From NCBI GenBank assembly GCA_038363925.1, contig JAQQWL010000011.1, positions 6,820,001 through 6,884,000 on the forward strand: DNA of 64,000 bases, in the 5' to 3' direction. Shown one piece after another: positions 11,679 through 22,974 of the stretch. Numbering within the stretch: the first letter of the stretch is position 1; every line of letters begins with the position of its first letter. The DNA is from Apiospora phragmitis. Its lineage: Eukaryota > Ascomycota > Sordariomycetes > Amphisphaeriales > Apiosporaceae. The position numbers and the translations under genes are program-made. The notes under the pieces are model-generated. The model searched no databases, was not told where the DNA came from, and saw only the letters and a program-made list of their open reading frames with translations.

Positions 11679-14600
11679 TTAAATTGGCTCATCCCGTGGC
11701 TCAATCAGAACTTCGTTGACAGAAACATGCTCCGGTTGCTTCAATGCAAACACGATCGCATTAGCCACATTCTCGGGTTCGAGAACCTTGGCGCCAGATG
11801 GTTCACCGAATTGCTTAAGAGCCTCCGTATCAGTTGACATGCCCAAGAGGTCTGTCGCAACGTTGCCTGGCTGTATGCTGGTGACTCGTAGACCCGTACC
11901 GGCAGTCTCCAATCGAAGACTTTGGAGCGTTGCTTCCACAAAGAACTTGCTAGCAGAGTAGACACCGAGGCCAGGGAAGACTTTTCGGCCTGCGTCTGAC
12001 GAGATTGCAACAATGTGACCTTTGCCCCTTGAAAGCATCTCTGGCACAGTAGAAGACAGGCAGTGAAGAAGGCCCTTGCAGTTGACATCAACTGTACGGT
12101 CCCATTCTTCGGTCTGGATGTTCTTCATCATGGTGAAGTACATGACACCAGCGCAGCTAACGAGAATATCGATAGGGCCTAGTTCCTCGGTAGCAGTACG
12201 CATAAGTGACTCGACCTGCGCCTTGTTTGTCACATCGGTCTTATGGACGAGGACTTTACTACCTACACCAGTAAGCTTGGTCTTCAAAGTCTCCAATGCC
12301 TCAGTGCGGCGTGCGGCGATAGCGACATGTGCACCTTCTCGAGCCAGAGCCGTTGCAACTGCAGCGCCAATGCCAGAACTGGCCCCAGTCACAACAGCAA
12401 CACGGCCAGCAAGAGGGCCTTTGGGCTTTGCTTGTATCGATGCGTCGCCCTGGCGAGGCGCATGAGACAGCCAACCGCGAGCATACCAGTCCCGGCAATA
12501 GATCTCGAGAAGCGCGCAGTCAATCTTTGGTCTCTGGAGTCCATAGATATCGAGGACCTCCTGGGTCTTTGAATCATTCAGTACAGTGACAGCCTCCAAG
12601 AAGTCGACGGTCGGCATGCCCCGGCGTAAAATGCCCGCTGTAAACGAGTCGTCGCCGCTTGTGCCGGGAGCGCCTCTCTTTTCATTCCAGAGCGCGAGCC
12701 ATTCGTCCCATCCAAGCAGATCCGTGGGATAGCCGAGCTGTGTGAGATCGCCAAGGAGGGCGGTGGCTGTCACGGGCTTAGGGTCTCCGATATGGAAGAT
12801 GCGCTGGTCCGTATCCACATGGTTCGCCAATGTTACGACTGCCTGCGTGACAAAGTCGACAGGCGTCATCTCTGCCAACCAGGCAGGGATCTCAGGTGCG
12901 TATCCAACATGGATTGACTCGACAAACAAGGCAGTGAGCAAGTCATAGGTGTTCGTAGACCCCAAGACACTGTGGCCACTGATGGTACCGGGTCTGTAGA
13001 TTCTGACAGGCAACCCACGCTGGCCTGCCTCCAGAACAAGCTGTTCCGCTACCCACTTTGTCTGGCCATAGCCGTCGACAAGCTTCTCAGGGACAGAGTC
13101 TGCATCAATAACTGTGTCCTCACTCCAGCCTTCCGATGATGGAGGCAGGACGCCGTTCGTAGAGATATAGTGCACAGTCGCACCGCTTCGGCCAGCTAGG
13201 CGAAGTATCTCCTTCGTGCCGCCCACATTAGCTCCACGCATGGCAGCATAAGGATAGACAAGATTGACGGTAGCGCCCGAATGGACAATGACATCGAGGT
13301 TTGAAGTTAATCCCTCGAAGTCCTCCTCCGACAGACCCAGTCGCTTCCTGCCCAGGTTGCCAGGCACGACGTCGATCCGATCCAAAATAGACGGTTCCCA
13401 TATCCCAAAGCTAAAAGATTCTTGCGAATTCGCGCCATTCCGGCAGAACGAGAGGTAGATTGTGCCGGCTGGGTAAAACGCACCAGACAAAGGATACGCG
13501 CGGAGGTTGACCTGATCAGCTCCGTCAACAAGAAGGCACCGAGGTACCCAGTTACACCTGTAAGTAGGATCGTCTTGGCGTCTTTCAGCGAGCACATCGA
13601 AGTATTCGTGGGTATGATGTCCTGAGGAAGTGCAGAGTCTGCGCGCAATACGGCGGGGAGGTCAGCCTGCACTTTCGCAGTGTGACCGTCCCGTGCGTTC
13701 CGCACGACTTCCAGATGTCCTTCAAGAGTCGGGTTCCCTGCTAAGCGGGCCAAAGGCACTGGAAAGCCAAAGTTGTCGGTCAAACGACGAGCCAGATCAG
13801 CAAGGGCCAGAGAGTGACCTCCGAGGTCAAAGAAGTCATGCTCCTGTGTGATAACGTTCATCGGAAGACTCAAAGAAGTAGCCCACGCCTTAGTGATGGC
13901 CTCTATCTTGATCTCTCTGTCCTTTTCTGTCTGTTGACCGTTTCCATTAGGTGATTTGGTGCCGGTAGGGCCAGGTAATCTCTTCAAGTCGACCTTGCCA
14001 GAAACTTGATGGGTAGGAAGCTCACTAAGCTCAACCCACAAAGCTGGAATCATATAGTGAGCCAGGTATGCTGACAGAGTCTTTCGAGCTACCGGGCTGT
14101 AACCAGACTCTTCCACCACCGGGATGACTCTATCTCCTGGTTCTTCCTTGTCTCTGACGAAGTACGCGACAAGCTGACGCCGTAGGCCTTCACCATATGA
14201 AATGACCGCACAGTGACGAACAGCCAACTGTCTCATAATGATACTCTCGACAGCGCCTGGCTGCACGCTGTAGCCGCGGACCTTGATCATGGCTCCAACG
14301 CGACCAGTGATCTCCATAAGACCAGATGGAAGCATTCTTGCCAGGTCACCAGTCCTGTACATACGTGCTTCTGGCGTTTTATCGAAGGCATCAGCGAGGA
14401 AAGATTTAGCCGTCGTTTCAGGCAGGTTGAGATATTCGCGAGCCAGCAAATTACCGCCGAGGAACAACTCGCCACTCGAGCCGTCTTCAACCTTGTTGAA
14501 GTTTTCATCAAGGATGTAGGTATGCTTGGGATCCATGGGAGGTCCCACTGGACAGATTGTTGACTCATCGGTGAGCATTTCCTTGATATCGCCACAGGCG

Positions 14601-15533
14601 ATCTCGTGAGTCTCACTTGCACTGTAACAGTTGAGTAACCGAGTGTTCGGCAAGGCGTTGAGGGCTCTCTTGGCAAGATCGGCGGTGACAACCTCACCGT
14701 TTAACCAAAGTCTGCGCAAGTCCGGCAACCGTGCGCCAAGCTTTGAATGTCTCGACAAGACCGTGGCCAAAAGTGTCGGAGTCATGAGAGTCTCGGTGAT
14801 CTTTTGGGAAGCGAGCAAGTCAACAAGAGCCTCTGGGTCGTAGCTGGTTTCGTCAGGGACAGCAACAACTGTCGCGCCTCTCAGGAGCGGGCGCAAGATC
14901 TCCCAAATAAAGAACACATTGCACGCGACGCGGTCCCCCAGGCTGCAGATCGCTCAAGTGAAATCGCTGGTCATAAGACTGGACCGAGGCTCTATGGGGA
15001 TTCGCGATACCCTTGGGACGGCCCGTAGTACCGGAAGTGTAACACACAAAAGCGAGACGATCAAGGTCATCGTCCGAAGGCAGCGGCGGAAGCTCTTTCG
15101 CCTGTCCCTCAGGCTCCGGGGCGCCATTAGTATGGGCCTTAGCCTCGTCCAGGAGGATGAGCGGAATCTCGGGCTTGATTGAGCCAGCATAGGCTCGATG
15201 AGTCACCACGACAGCAGGACTGGCATCGTCAATTACGTCGGCAAGGAGTCCAGGAGGGTATGCGAGCTCCAAGACAAGGAAAGCACCGCCGGCACGCAAA
15301 GCCGCCAGGCAGGCGATAATATAGTCTGCACTGCGGCCCAGGAGCACACCGACAAGGTTATCGCGGCCAACTCCGAGATGGCGTAGACGGTCAGCTAGAA
15401 CGCTCGTCTCACGCTCCAGCTCGGCATAAGTCCATTTTGTGGTCTCATCCTCCAGTGCGAGGGCGTCAGGGGTAGCAGCTGCCTGTTGGCGAAACAGCGC
15501 CGACAGGTCTTTGGTGATATCGAGGATAGGCAT
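11679..15533 (-). CDS. NRPS-like glycine betaine reductase (A-T-R-SDR)
   Basis: Cytosolic multidomain enzyme of the fungal ATRR type, which reduces glycine betaine to betaine aldehyde and then choline using NADPH. Domain order (about 1,284 aa): adenylation domain with CYTSGTTGRPKG and YRTGD; carrier domain with DFFDLGGHSLALADL (phosphopantetheine Ser); thioester reductase with LTGVTGYLGAF and YGQTKWVAE; and a C-terminal short-chain reductase with VVTGASSGIGAA and YSASK. The A4 region reads FFIWEILRP and lacks the Asp that normally grips an amino-acid amine, as expected for a quaternary ammonium substrate. Two frame breaks, at 14935-14939 (C5, one too many) and 13404-13406 (C3, one too few), cancel in length and probably are sequence errors. 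No biosynthetic partners lie alongside, which fits primary choline metabolism. Substrate is inferred from architecture. Confidence 0.85.
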
Positions 15534-16943
15534 GGTTCCGTCGAAAGGAAGGAAGATCGAGGAAAGAAAGTTTTAAACCGGGCAACAGGATTGCCGAGGG
15601 AAGGTTTAGGCTCTCTTATCGTGTCGAACGGTTTTGGACGCCGTGTCAGGATCCCACGATATCCCACGATATCCCACGTGGCTTGCTCGGATTACTGAAC
15701 CCCCAAAGCCGTGACAAATATAAAGTCAATATGCTGAGCAAACAACAACGAAGGGATGGCTAGATAAGTAGAAAGAGGCTTCTCCGGGTCAGAAGATTTA
15801 ACTCGTACTCAGATAGGCAAGAGGGACAAACAGAAGAAGACGGGCAGTCACACCGTGTGGTTCACAACCGTGTGCTGAGATTCTTCGAGATTCTTCGCTG
15901 GCCGCTAGTACAATTTGGGAAATCGACCTTTCCACCAGCTAGAAGCTCACCTTTCCAGGCACACAGGGAAGCCCTCTTTAAAGTAGCTGGGTACGTTGCG
16001 ACCGGAGGCACATGAAATATTCTTGCTACTGGGATTTTGACGTCAGTAAAATAAATATATGTACTATCCGCTTGTTGGTAGGCATGACGTGGTTCTGGGC
16101 AGGTACGAGTACGATGTGTACTACTTGACTACCTACGTAGGGAGAAGGTCTGGCAGCACTCACCAACCAACATTGAACCTAGTGACGTTGACAGTGAACA
16201 ATCTGGGGAAGCCATCCCCAGGCGAGACATTTCCGAAGGTGTCCCATGATGTGCGGGCTACTGTATGTATGTAGGGCAGCTTCAATCATTCGTGCAACTT
16301 GACTTCCTTGTCTAAGCGAAGCCCACGATCAACTAGGAGTATCCGTTCCAGAATCCGTTCTCCCAACAACTGGGTCCGCCGACGGCCGGAGCGGGTTGGT
16401 TCCATTAGTGGGTGCCGCAAACGTAAGCTAACCCCTTGGCATGGTTCGTAGGGCAGTGAAGTACTGCGCTTCTTGTGCCTGCATCGGCATCTAGATAATG
16501 CTCATCCTTCCATCCTTGTGTCATCATTCCAGCAACATCCCACATCGACGGAGGCAGAGGGTGTGGACGGCAAATAGACAGTATTGTGATTGGAAGATAG
16601 GAAGATCTGGTGTACGTAAAGTGCAAGAAATTCCAAGAACCGCGCAGCAAAGGAGGCTGATTTCGGACCATGTTCATTGGTCCTAACCCAGCTGTAAGTT
16701 TGTACTACAGTATCGACCGGTGGGCAGATCGGGATCTTTTATTGCATGTAACCCCTCAACCCCTCCAAAGCACATGTCCGTCAAAGTCCAGCCCTCTCAA
16801 TTGCCCCACGTTAGTGGTCTTGCTTATCTCTGTTGCAAGGTAGCATCAGTCTTGAGTTTGACATATCGCCCAAGGATCTGCGTAGCACCAAAATAGAAAT
16901 GATAAAAGCAGCGTTCCTTGATGGGACCAGCCAATGCTTGCCC
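15534..16943. other. Upstream intergenic region of the betaine reductase
   Basis: Apart from the decamer repeats at 15651-15677, no coding signal was seen. Reading frames here are short and without motifs. Confidence 0.5.
15651..15677. promoter_or_regulatory. Triple decamer repeat ending in a CACGTG palindrome
   Basis: Three tandem copies of atcccacgat, the last running into a palindromic CACGTG (E-box core). The array lies 120-145 bp upstream of the betaine reductase ATG. Possible binding site for a bHLH-type regulator; that role is inferred from position only. Confidence 0.35.
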
Positions 16944-17564
16944 TCAAAGAGCTTTCAGGTACACCCAATCAATCTGGTGAACTGTCCCCAGCGAGAACCT
17001 CGTCTCGCCTGCTTTCCTGTAGCCAAGACGCTCATATAACATGTGTGCCTTGGAATTCTCCTCCCACACAGTCAACCATATCTCCTTGAAACCCTCGGCG
17101 CGGGCTTTTCCCTCGAGAGCACCGATAAGCCTTGTGCCGACGCCCTTTCCATGTACAGAAGTGTCGACATAGAGCTTTTGCAAGCAGCACTTCTCTGCTG
17201 CGTCTCCTTGCAAGCAGGCATCAGTCTGCTTACGCACGAGCTGGACGATCCCCACGATGGCTTCATCGTCCTGAGTTTGAGCGACTAGGGTGAGCTTGCC
17301 TGGGTCTTGGAGCTCTGCAGTCATGGCGGTGGCCGTGTAGTTCGCAACCATGAAGACCTCGAGGTCAGCATCAGGCACAGATTGACCTATCATGCTGCCG
17401 AAGGACCGCGCGCCTACATCCGCCATAGCGTTTGCGTCCTTGATTGACGCAATTTCGACCTTGATGTTGTGCGGCGACCTTTCTCTAGAACTTGACTGTA
17501 CGACGGTCGTTGTGGAACGACTCACGTCGGCAACCTCTTCAACCTCTTCTGCCAATACCGCCAT
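16944..17564 (-). CDS. GNAT family N-acetyltransferase
   Basis: Intact single-exon gene of 206 aa. The acetyl-CoA binding motif A is clear: LQKLYVDTSVHGKGVGTRLI (R/Q-x-x-G-x-G/A type loop VHGKGVG), followed by motif B, WLTVWEENSKAHMLYERLGY. The first 30 residues are Ser/Glu-rich and probably disordered. Proteins of this shape act on small amines or free amino acids, but the substrate cannot be read from sequence. The closing residues HQIDWVYLKAL are typical of the family's last strand. Confidence 0.88.
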   Translation of the reverse strand: MAVLAEEVEEVADVSRSTTTVVQSSSRERSPHNIKVEIASIKDANAMADVGARSFGSMIGQSVPDADLEVFMVANYTATAMTAELQDPGKLTLVAQTQDDEAIVGIVQLVRKQTDACLQGDAAEKCCLQKLYVDTSVHGKGVGTRLIGALEGKARAEGFKEIWLTVWEENSKAHMLYERLGYRKAGETRFSLGTVHQIDWVYLKAL

Positions 17565-18567
17565 AGCAGCGAATAAACCAAGTTGAGGGAACTATTGTAG
17601 AGGGTAGAGCGCCGAGTGCTCCGGATGAAGTCGCTTAGGTATGTAGGTAAGTATTTAGGATTGTCGCTATGCGCAATATTCAACAGTTTCTGCATAAGTG
17701 TCGCAATGCTCGATATCTCCAGGTGGAATTGCACGATCTTAACGGTTCAATGGTTTGGGGGTTTTGCCAGTGCAGAGTGTCAATTGACCATGTTGTATGT
17801 CTGTAATTTGACACATCACGCCCTGTCGCGCCCTACGCCCTACGCCCTACGCCCTACGCACAGCCTGCCGTAGTTCTATCCAACGCTGGTTTAGCTTCAA
17901 CGTTGGCAACATGCGTCTCCCAGGAAGCATTCCTATTTCGACTTTCAGAAGGACAACAATATTCAGGCCAAGGTCAGGTTTTCATACTTCCCGGGTGGCC
18001 GTCTGCTGCCAATGCTTATTGAGGAGTATACGACCGAGCCTTTGAACAGACGCGGACCAAAACAGCGACCAAACCGGCGTTGCGGAGAAGCAGGTCCACC
18101 CTCGCGGGATCGGCTAGAGTTGGGATCAACCCACAGCTTCATCCCCTGCCTGCCTGCCTGCCCGACCTTCATATTTCTCGTAAACATTGTACTTTCTCAT
18201 TACTTATCCACTCGCAGGGACTTCGATTGAGGGATATGTATGTAACAATCTAGCCGACCATAGAAGCCTCTTTTTTCGTCAGTTTACTTAATCATCCAGT
18301 AGTTTGACCAACTGGACGTCTTCATAGTGAACAGTTATATGTGGTTTGGGACACCACCTGGCCTGAAGCATCACGCATTCAACAAAAGGCAGAGCACCAT
18401 ATATGCTATATTGACTACAGACGTTTTCTCCAACGAACATATTACCGCTTGATGGCAACGAGTATCTCTCTTTCGTATCATTCCTCTTGTGGCCCAGCAA
18501 ATAGCAAACTTAGCGGCGCAAATCACAAGTAATAACAAGCTGGCCTCTCCTCGCGAAACCCCGATGT
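17565..18567. other. Intergenic with short tandem repeats
   Basis: No gene seen. It contains a heptamer array near 17828-17858 and a (CCTG)n tract near 18148-18164. Confidence 0.5.
17828..17858. repeat. Heptamer array (CGCCCTA)x4
   Basis: About four tandem copies of the 7-base unit cgcccta. It is not the usual fungal telomere unit (TTAGGG), so it is treated as a simple minisatellite. Confidence 0.8.
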
Positions 18568-19612
18568 CTAACAGGATGTGCGTCGATGCTCACTGGGATT
18601 AACGCAGACACTGGGATGAACACCGCAGGCGCAGAGGCAGTCTGACAGGGGAAGGTTGTATGCATCGCTTGCTGCGCCGGAGTCGCAGACAGCTACGACC
18701 AGCCAGGGAGCTATATATAGTCTGTTAGCCGAGTTTTGCGAGCGACATCATGACGAGACTTACAATCGTAATATTCGCACATCTTCATGGCAAGATATCC
18801 CACTTTCGCGACGAGATCTCCTCTTTGTCAACCATGCCCTCGGTGCTGGCAGTGCAGTCTCTCAAGATCATGGCATCCCAAGGGTGGTCGGGGCACGTAT
18901 TGCGTGGGCCACGAAAGATGCGGACATTCTCTGCTCTGGTTGACAAGGAACCCCAAGAGAATCATTGGTTAGGTGTAGTCGTGATGCTGACATTCACTGT
19001 GAATCATCGCCGTTAGCAAGTATGGAGCAGTTGACAGGCATCGGTACACTTACCCAGAGTGAAGTCCAGGCCAGTGACAGCACCGTTTGCCGCACCAGGG
19101 TCGAACCCGACGAGATTAGCACCCATTTGGGCGACAATATTCATGTATTCCTGGTTGTTCTCGACGAACCATTCCAACTAAATTACAGTTAGATAAGTCG
19201 GTTGAACCTGGTGCCAGACGCTAGGTAGGATTAGACCACTTTACACCGTAGAATTTCAGATCTCCCGTCTTACGGTAATTCTGTAGAACGTACTAGTTAG
19301 CATGACAAATGGAACAAAGCATTCACTACAACGTACCAGCTTCCGAACGAAGCTCGACTTGCCGTATTCAACAAATGGGACGGGATTGGCATTGATGAGT
19401 TGCAGGTCCCGAAGGTCGATGGGACCATGGCGAAGCCAGTCCAAAGGCCGGACTTGCATCATGAGATGTGCAGCCTCATGATTCTTGGAGGTAAGCTTGA
19501 TACCAGTAGACATCGTGAGTGTAAGTAGCCCGACCTCGAGGACAGTGCTTAATGTTTGTTGTCTTGCTTGATGTGTGTCTTGGGATAAAGCAGAAGTGCA
19601 GATGAGTTTCAA
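18568..19612 (-). CDS. Unknown protein encoded by five exons
   Basis: Not recognised. Proposed exons: 19612-19337, 19280-19245, 19177-19054, 18930-18764 and 18710-18568. The introns carry good signals: GTACGT...CTACAG (56 bp), GTAAAG with a CTAAC branch and TTTAG (67 bp), GTAAGT with a downstream CTAAC (123 bp, or 57 bp with an earlier acceptor at 18997 that would end the protein quickly), and GTAAGT with GCTAAC and TATAG (53 bp). The peptide includes EYGKSSFVRKL, LEWFVENNQEYMNIVAQ, TGLDFTLENVRIFRG and a Cys-rich end (LSDCLCACGVHPSVCV). A stop at 18785-18787 must be passed by a one-base frame correction near 18789 to reach the last exon. In-frame ATGs at 19612 and about 19513 are both possible starts. 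Coherent peptides across four introns support a real gene. Confidence 0.45.
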
Positions 19613-20989
19613 GCTGTGAGTAGGAGGCAGATGTTATGTACGGAATATGAGACCGTACGGAATGGAAAAGTCATATGTTCAAATACTTCCTGTCAAGGCC
19701 AAATGCTGGGTGCCTGAAAATGTTACCTTAGTATCTGGTTGTTGCTTCCTGACTTCCAACATACCTACAAGTAATATGTGAAAACCAGCAACCCTTATGA
19801 GTCACATGAGTTGCCACGATGCCTTTTGGTTGTTCCTTCCCTTTGAGGCTTTCAGAAAACGACCTGTAGTCTCACTTGGTAGAGGAATAGAGCACTGAGG
19901 TACTTACCTACCTCCGCTGGGGGTAATCTCGTGCAGCGCAGAAGGATCAATGTATGTACGATCTCGAGAAATACGCATCTGATGAGTTTAACGGAATCAA
20001 AGTGGCCTTGCTTCCTTACGTCTATGCATCTTCTCGCTGCACCTTTTATCTACTTAGGGACTTAGAGGCGGTATCCAGCCTTTCCAGGCATATTGCAAGA
20101 AGGGGAACAGCAAGGTTATTACATTATGTGCATAGCTCGATATGCTTGACCAAGGCGTATGTCATACATCCATGACGCAACAGTACTTGAATTGGGGACT
20201 CCAATGCAGGTGCAGATGATGACCAGCAGCTTCCAACCATCGCTCGCTCTTCCCCAAGTTCCCAAACAGTAACATCCAAACAAAACTTGACAGCCTTGCT
20301 CTTCTAATTGTCACAACTGCACCAGGAAAGTCCACGTTCAAGACCGGTATGTAGTAGGTATCTGGAGTCACGCCTAGACAAAGAAACTGGGGAAAGAGAG
20401 CCTAGGCATCAGAGGAAATAAAGAAGCTGTTTAGAGAGCCACCAGATAGATATACAGCAAGAGAAGCGGGCACAAGAAGCACCCATCCTTGTATCAAGAA
20501 CCATGGCGAGTTATACACTCGAGATATCTTATGTATTCCATCAACTGAGGTAAGACATAAAAATAAAATAAAATACATTACTTATACCTTCCGATTCCGG
20601 ACCTGAATATTTACCCGACTCGGCCCGTGATACTAAATACAGCCGATAATCCGGTCCGGCTGGTGCCGGTTGTGGATGTAAAGCCAGATCGTCCGGGTTG
20701 ATTGCGATATCGGAATCGGGCCCTAGCATTGATACACAACCGGCGGCGTTTGAGGAAGGTACCTTAGGAATATGCGGCTTGTGATTTGGGTAGCGAATGG
20801 GCTATATGCTTACTCGATACTTTATCTCCACCTACCTCGCTAGGGGCAGGAAGCGGAGATGGTCCGATAACCCCAACTCGTCGTCAAGTATTGTACTTAA
20901 ATGCTATTGATACCAAGCACCGAAATGATGCACTAATTACTTAGTATCTGTGCCATACATCAATAACTCACAACGGCTATATACACACA
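19613..20989. other. AT-rich intergenic with one CG-rich block
   Basis: No gene seen. A block at about 20585-20730 is rich in CCGG and CGG and carries inverted copies (tccggacc / ggtccgg type), unlike its AT-rich surroundings. Possibly the stub of an old mobile element. Confidence 0.35.
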
Positions 20990-22313
20990 ATGCAACAGCA
21001 AATTAAAGAAGCATATGACGCGTTGGCGAGTGTTTATGCTGCGGACAACCCCAAGAGCAAAGCCTCATACGAAATTGCTACCAAAAGCCTCCCAGGAGGA
21101 AACACTCGCACAGTCCTCTTCTACGAGCCGTTCCCACTTTATACTGAGAGGGCAGAGGGTTGTCATCTGTGGGATGTCGACGGGCACAGATACGTCGACC
21201 TGCTAGGAGAGTACACAGCAGGGCTGTACGGCCACTCCAACCCGGTGATCTTGGAGGCGATCCAGGCTGCTCTGAAACGCGGCCTCAGTTTTGGAAGTCA
21301 TCATGCCGACGAGGCACGGCTCGCCCAGCTGATCCGGGATCGCTTCTCTAGCATAGAGCTGGTACGATTTACCAACTCTGGCACGGAGGCGACTATGATG
21401 GCCCTAGCCGCCGCCAAGATCTTCACGAACAGGTCAAAGATCATGGTTTTCGAAGGTGGTTATCATGGCGGTGGCTTCTTGTTCAAGTCCGGTCCACACC
21501 CTGTCAATGTACCTCACCAGTACTTGACGGCGCAGTACAACGATACGGATTCGGTCGATGAGTTGATAGCAGCGAATAGAAAAGACATAGCTGCTATTAT
21601 TGTTGAGCCCATGATAGGGTCAGGGGGTTGCATCCCAGGAGAACTCGCATTCCTGGCTCATCTGCGAGAGAAGGCCACTGAAATAGGGGCTACTCTCGTT
21701 TTCGACGAAGTCATGACTTCGCGACTTTACTCCGGAGGCGGTGTCCAGTCGGAATTTGGCATTACCCCTGACATCACCACGCTGGGCAAGTACATTGGTG
21801 GTGGCATGTCTTTTGGCGCATTTGGCGGGAAAGCCGATATCATGTCGATATACGATCCCCGGGCGACCAGCACTGCGAGAAAAGGTGCTTCTATTTCCTC
21901 ACGCCGGCACATTCAACAACAACGTCCTCACCATGGCTGCCGGCTCAACAGGGTTGGAGAAGGTCTTCTCTCCTGATGCAGCCCGAGCCCTACACGTTCG
22001 TGGTGATGAGTTACGAAGCAAGCTCAATGCTATCGCCAAAGGCACTACCCTGAGGGTCACAGGATGCGGCTCTATTATGACTTTTCATTTCATTGCCAAA
22101 CCTCTCGAAAAGATACACAACGTTCGCGATCTTGAGGATCAAAACACTTTGCTGTTTGATATATTGCACCTGTATATGTTCTGTCAAGGGTTCTACATAG
22201 CGCGTCGTGGATTCATTGCTCTTTCGTTGGAACTAACGACCACGGAGCTTGACGGGTTTGTAGAGGCTGTACAGAGGTTCCTCCGCAAGTATGTCAGCCT
22301 TGTATCCGAATAG
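20990..22313 (+). CDS. Class III PLP aminotransferase, glutamate-1-semialdehyde mutase-like
   Basis: Pyridoxal-phosphate enzyme of the class III fold. Seen: LPGGNTRTVLFYEPFPLY and DVDGHRYVDLLGEYTAGLYGH (N-terminal region); VRFTNSGTEATMMALAAAK (phosphate cup); EGGYHGGG; LVFDEVMTSRL (cofactor Asp); TLGKYIGGGMSFGAFGGK (Schiff-base Lys in GKYIGGG); and HAGTFNNNVLTMAAG near the C-terminal domain. About 440 aa. The frame changes at 21891-21900 (one extra base, perhaps in TTT). Both sides of the break are homologous to the same family and no intron signal is present. Fungi make haem precursors from glycine, so this is likely an omega-aminotransferase or a racemase-type relative rather than a haem enzyme. 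No pathway neighbours. Confidence 0.85.
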
Positions 22314-22974
22314 GGCGGATAGATAGCATCGTTGTAGGATTCACGAGACAGGCACAAGTATCAAATGCGGTGTTAACTCAATATCCAACTTATTGACTTC
22401 CCCAAGTAAGGTCGAAGGCCTGACGTATGATTCAAAAACGCTAGAAAGATGGTATGCAGACGATCAAACAAAACATGGAACGGAGTGTTTGTATTGACAA
22501 TACCATGCCTCACAACTAGGATGAAAAGTCAGCGAGTCCGGCGCCGCTCTACGGCCTTTCACAAAATTTAGTTCCTTACGAAAAAGATAATTAAGTATTG
22601 GGTATCAGCTTTGTTGTGCAAAGAAAGCCAGCAGGCAAGCAAATCATCATATCCCCCTTTTCCAGTGACATCCTCATTAGGTACGACCATGAAAGCGGTT
22701 GGTTGAAAGGGCAAGCGAGCAACAACATGGCAGGTATAGGGTTATTGTCACACGCATACCAGCAGAGGCATGCATATCGTCCCAACGAATAACTGCATTC
22801 CTGAAGGATACAGCGGCTAAGGGATAAAAGGACGTCTGAAGGATACCAGACAAGGTGTATATAGGCCTGACGAATCACCTTCCCGAAAGAAAAGAAAGGA
22901 CAGACAGACCAGAGCCCCTAGAAGTGCCATAGTCAATTATTAGCTGAATCAGAACCAAGCCCTCACTGCCCTTG
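22314..22974. other. Intergenic
   Basis: The 3' flanks of two convergent genes. No coding or repeat signal seen. Confidence 0.5.

Noticed and set aside
17828..17858. Possible telomere-like repeat
   Set aside because: The unit is CGCCCTA, not CCCTAA, and genes continue on both sides.
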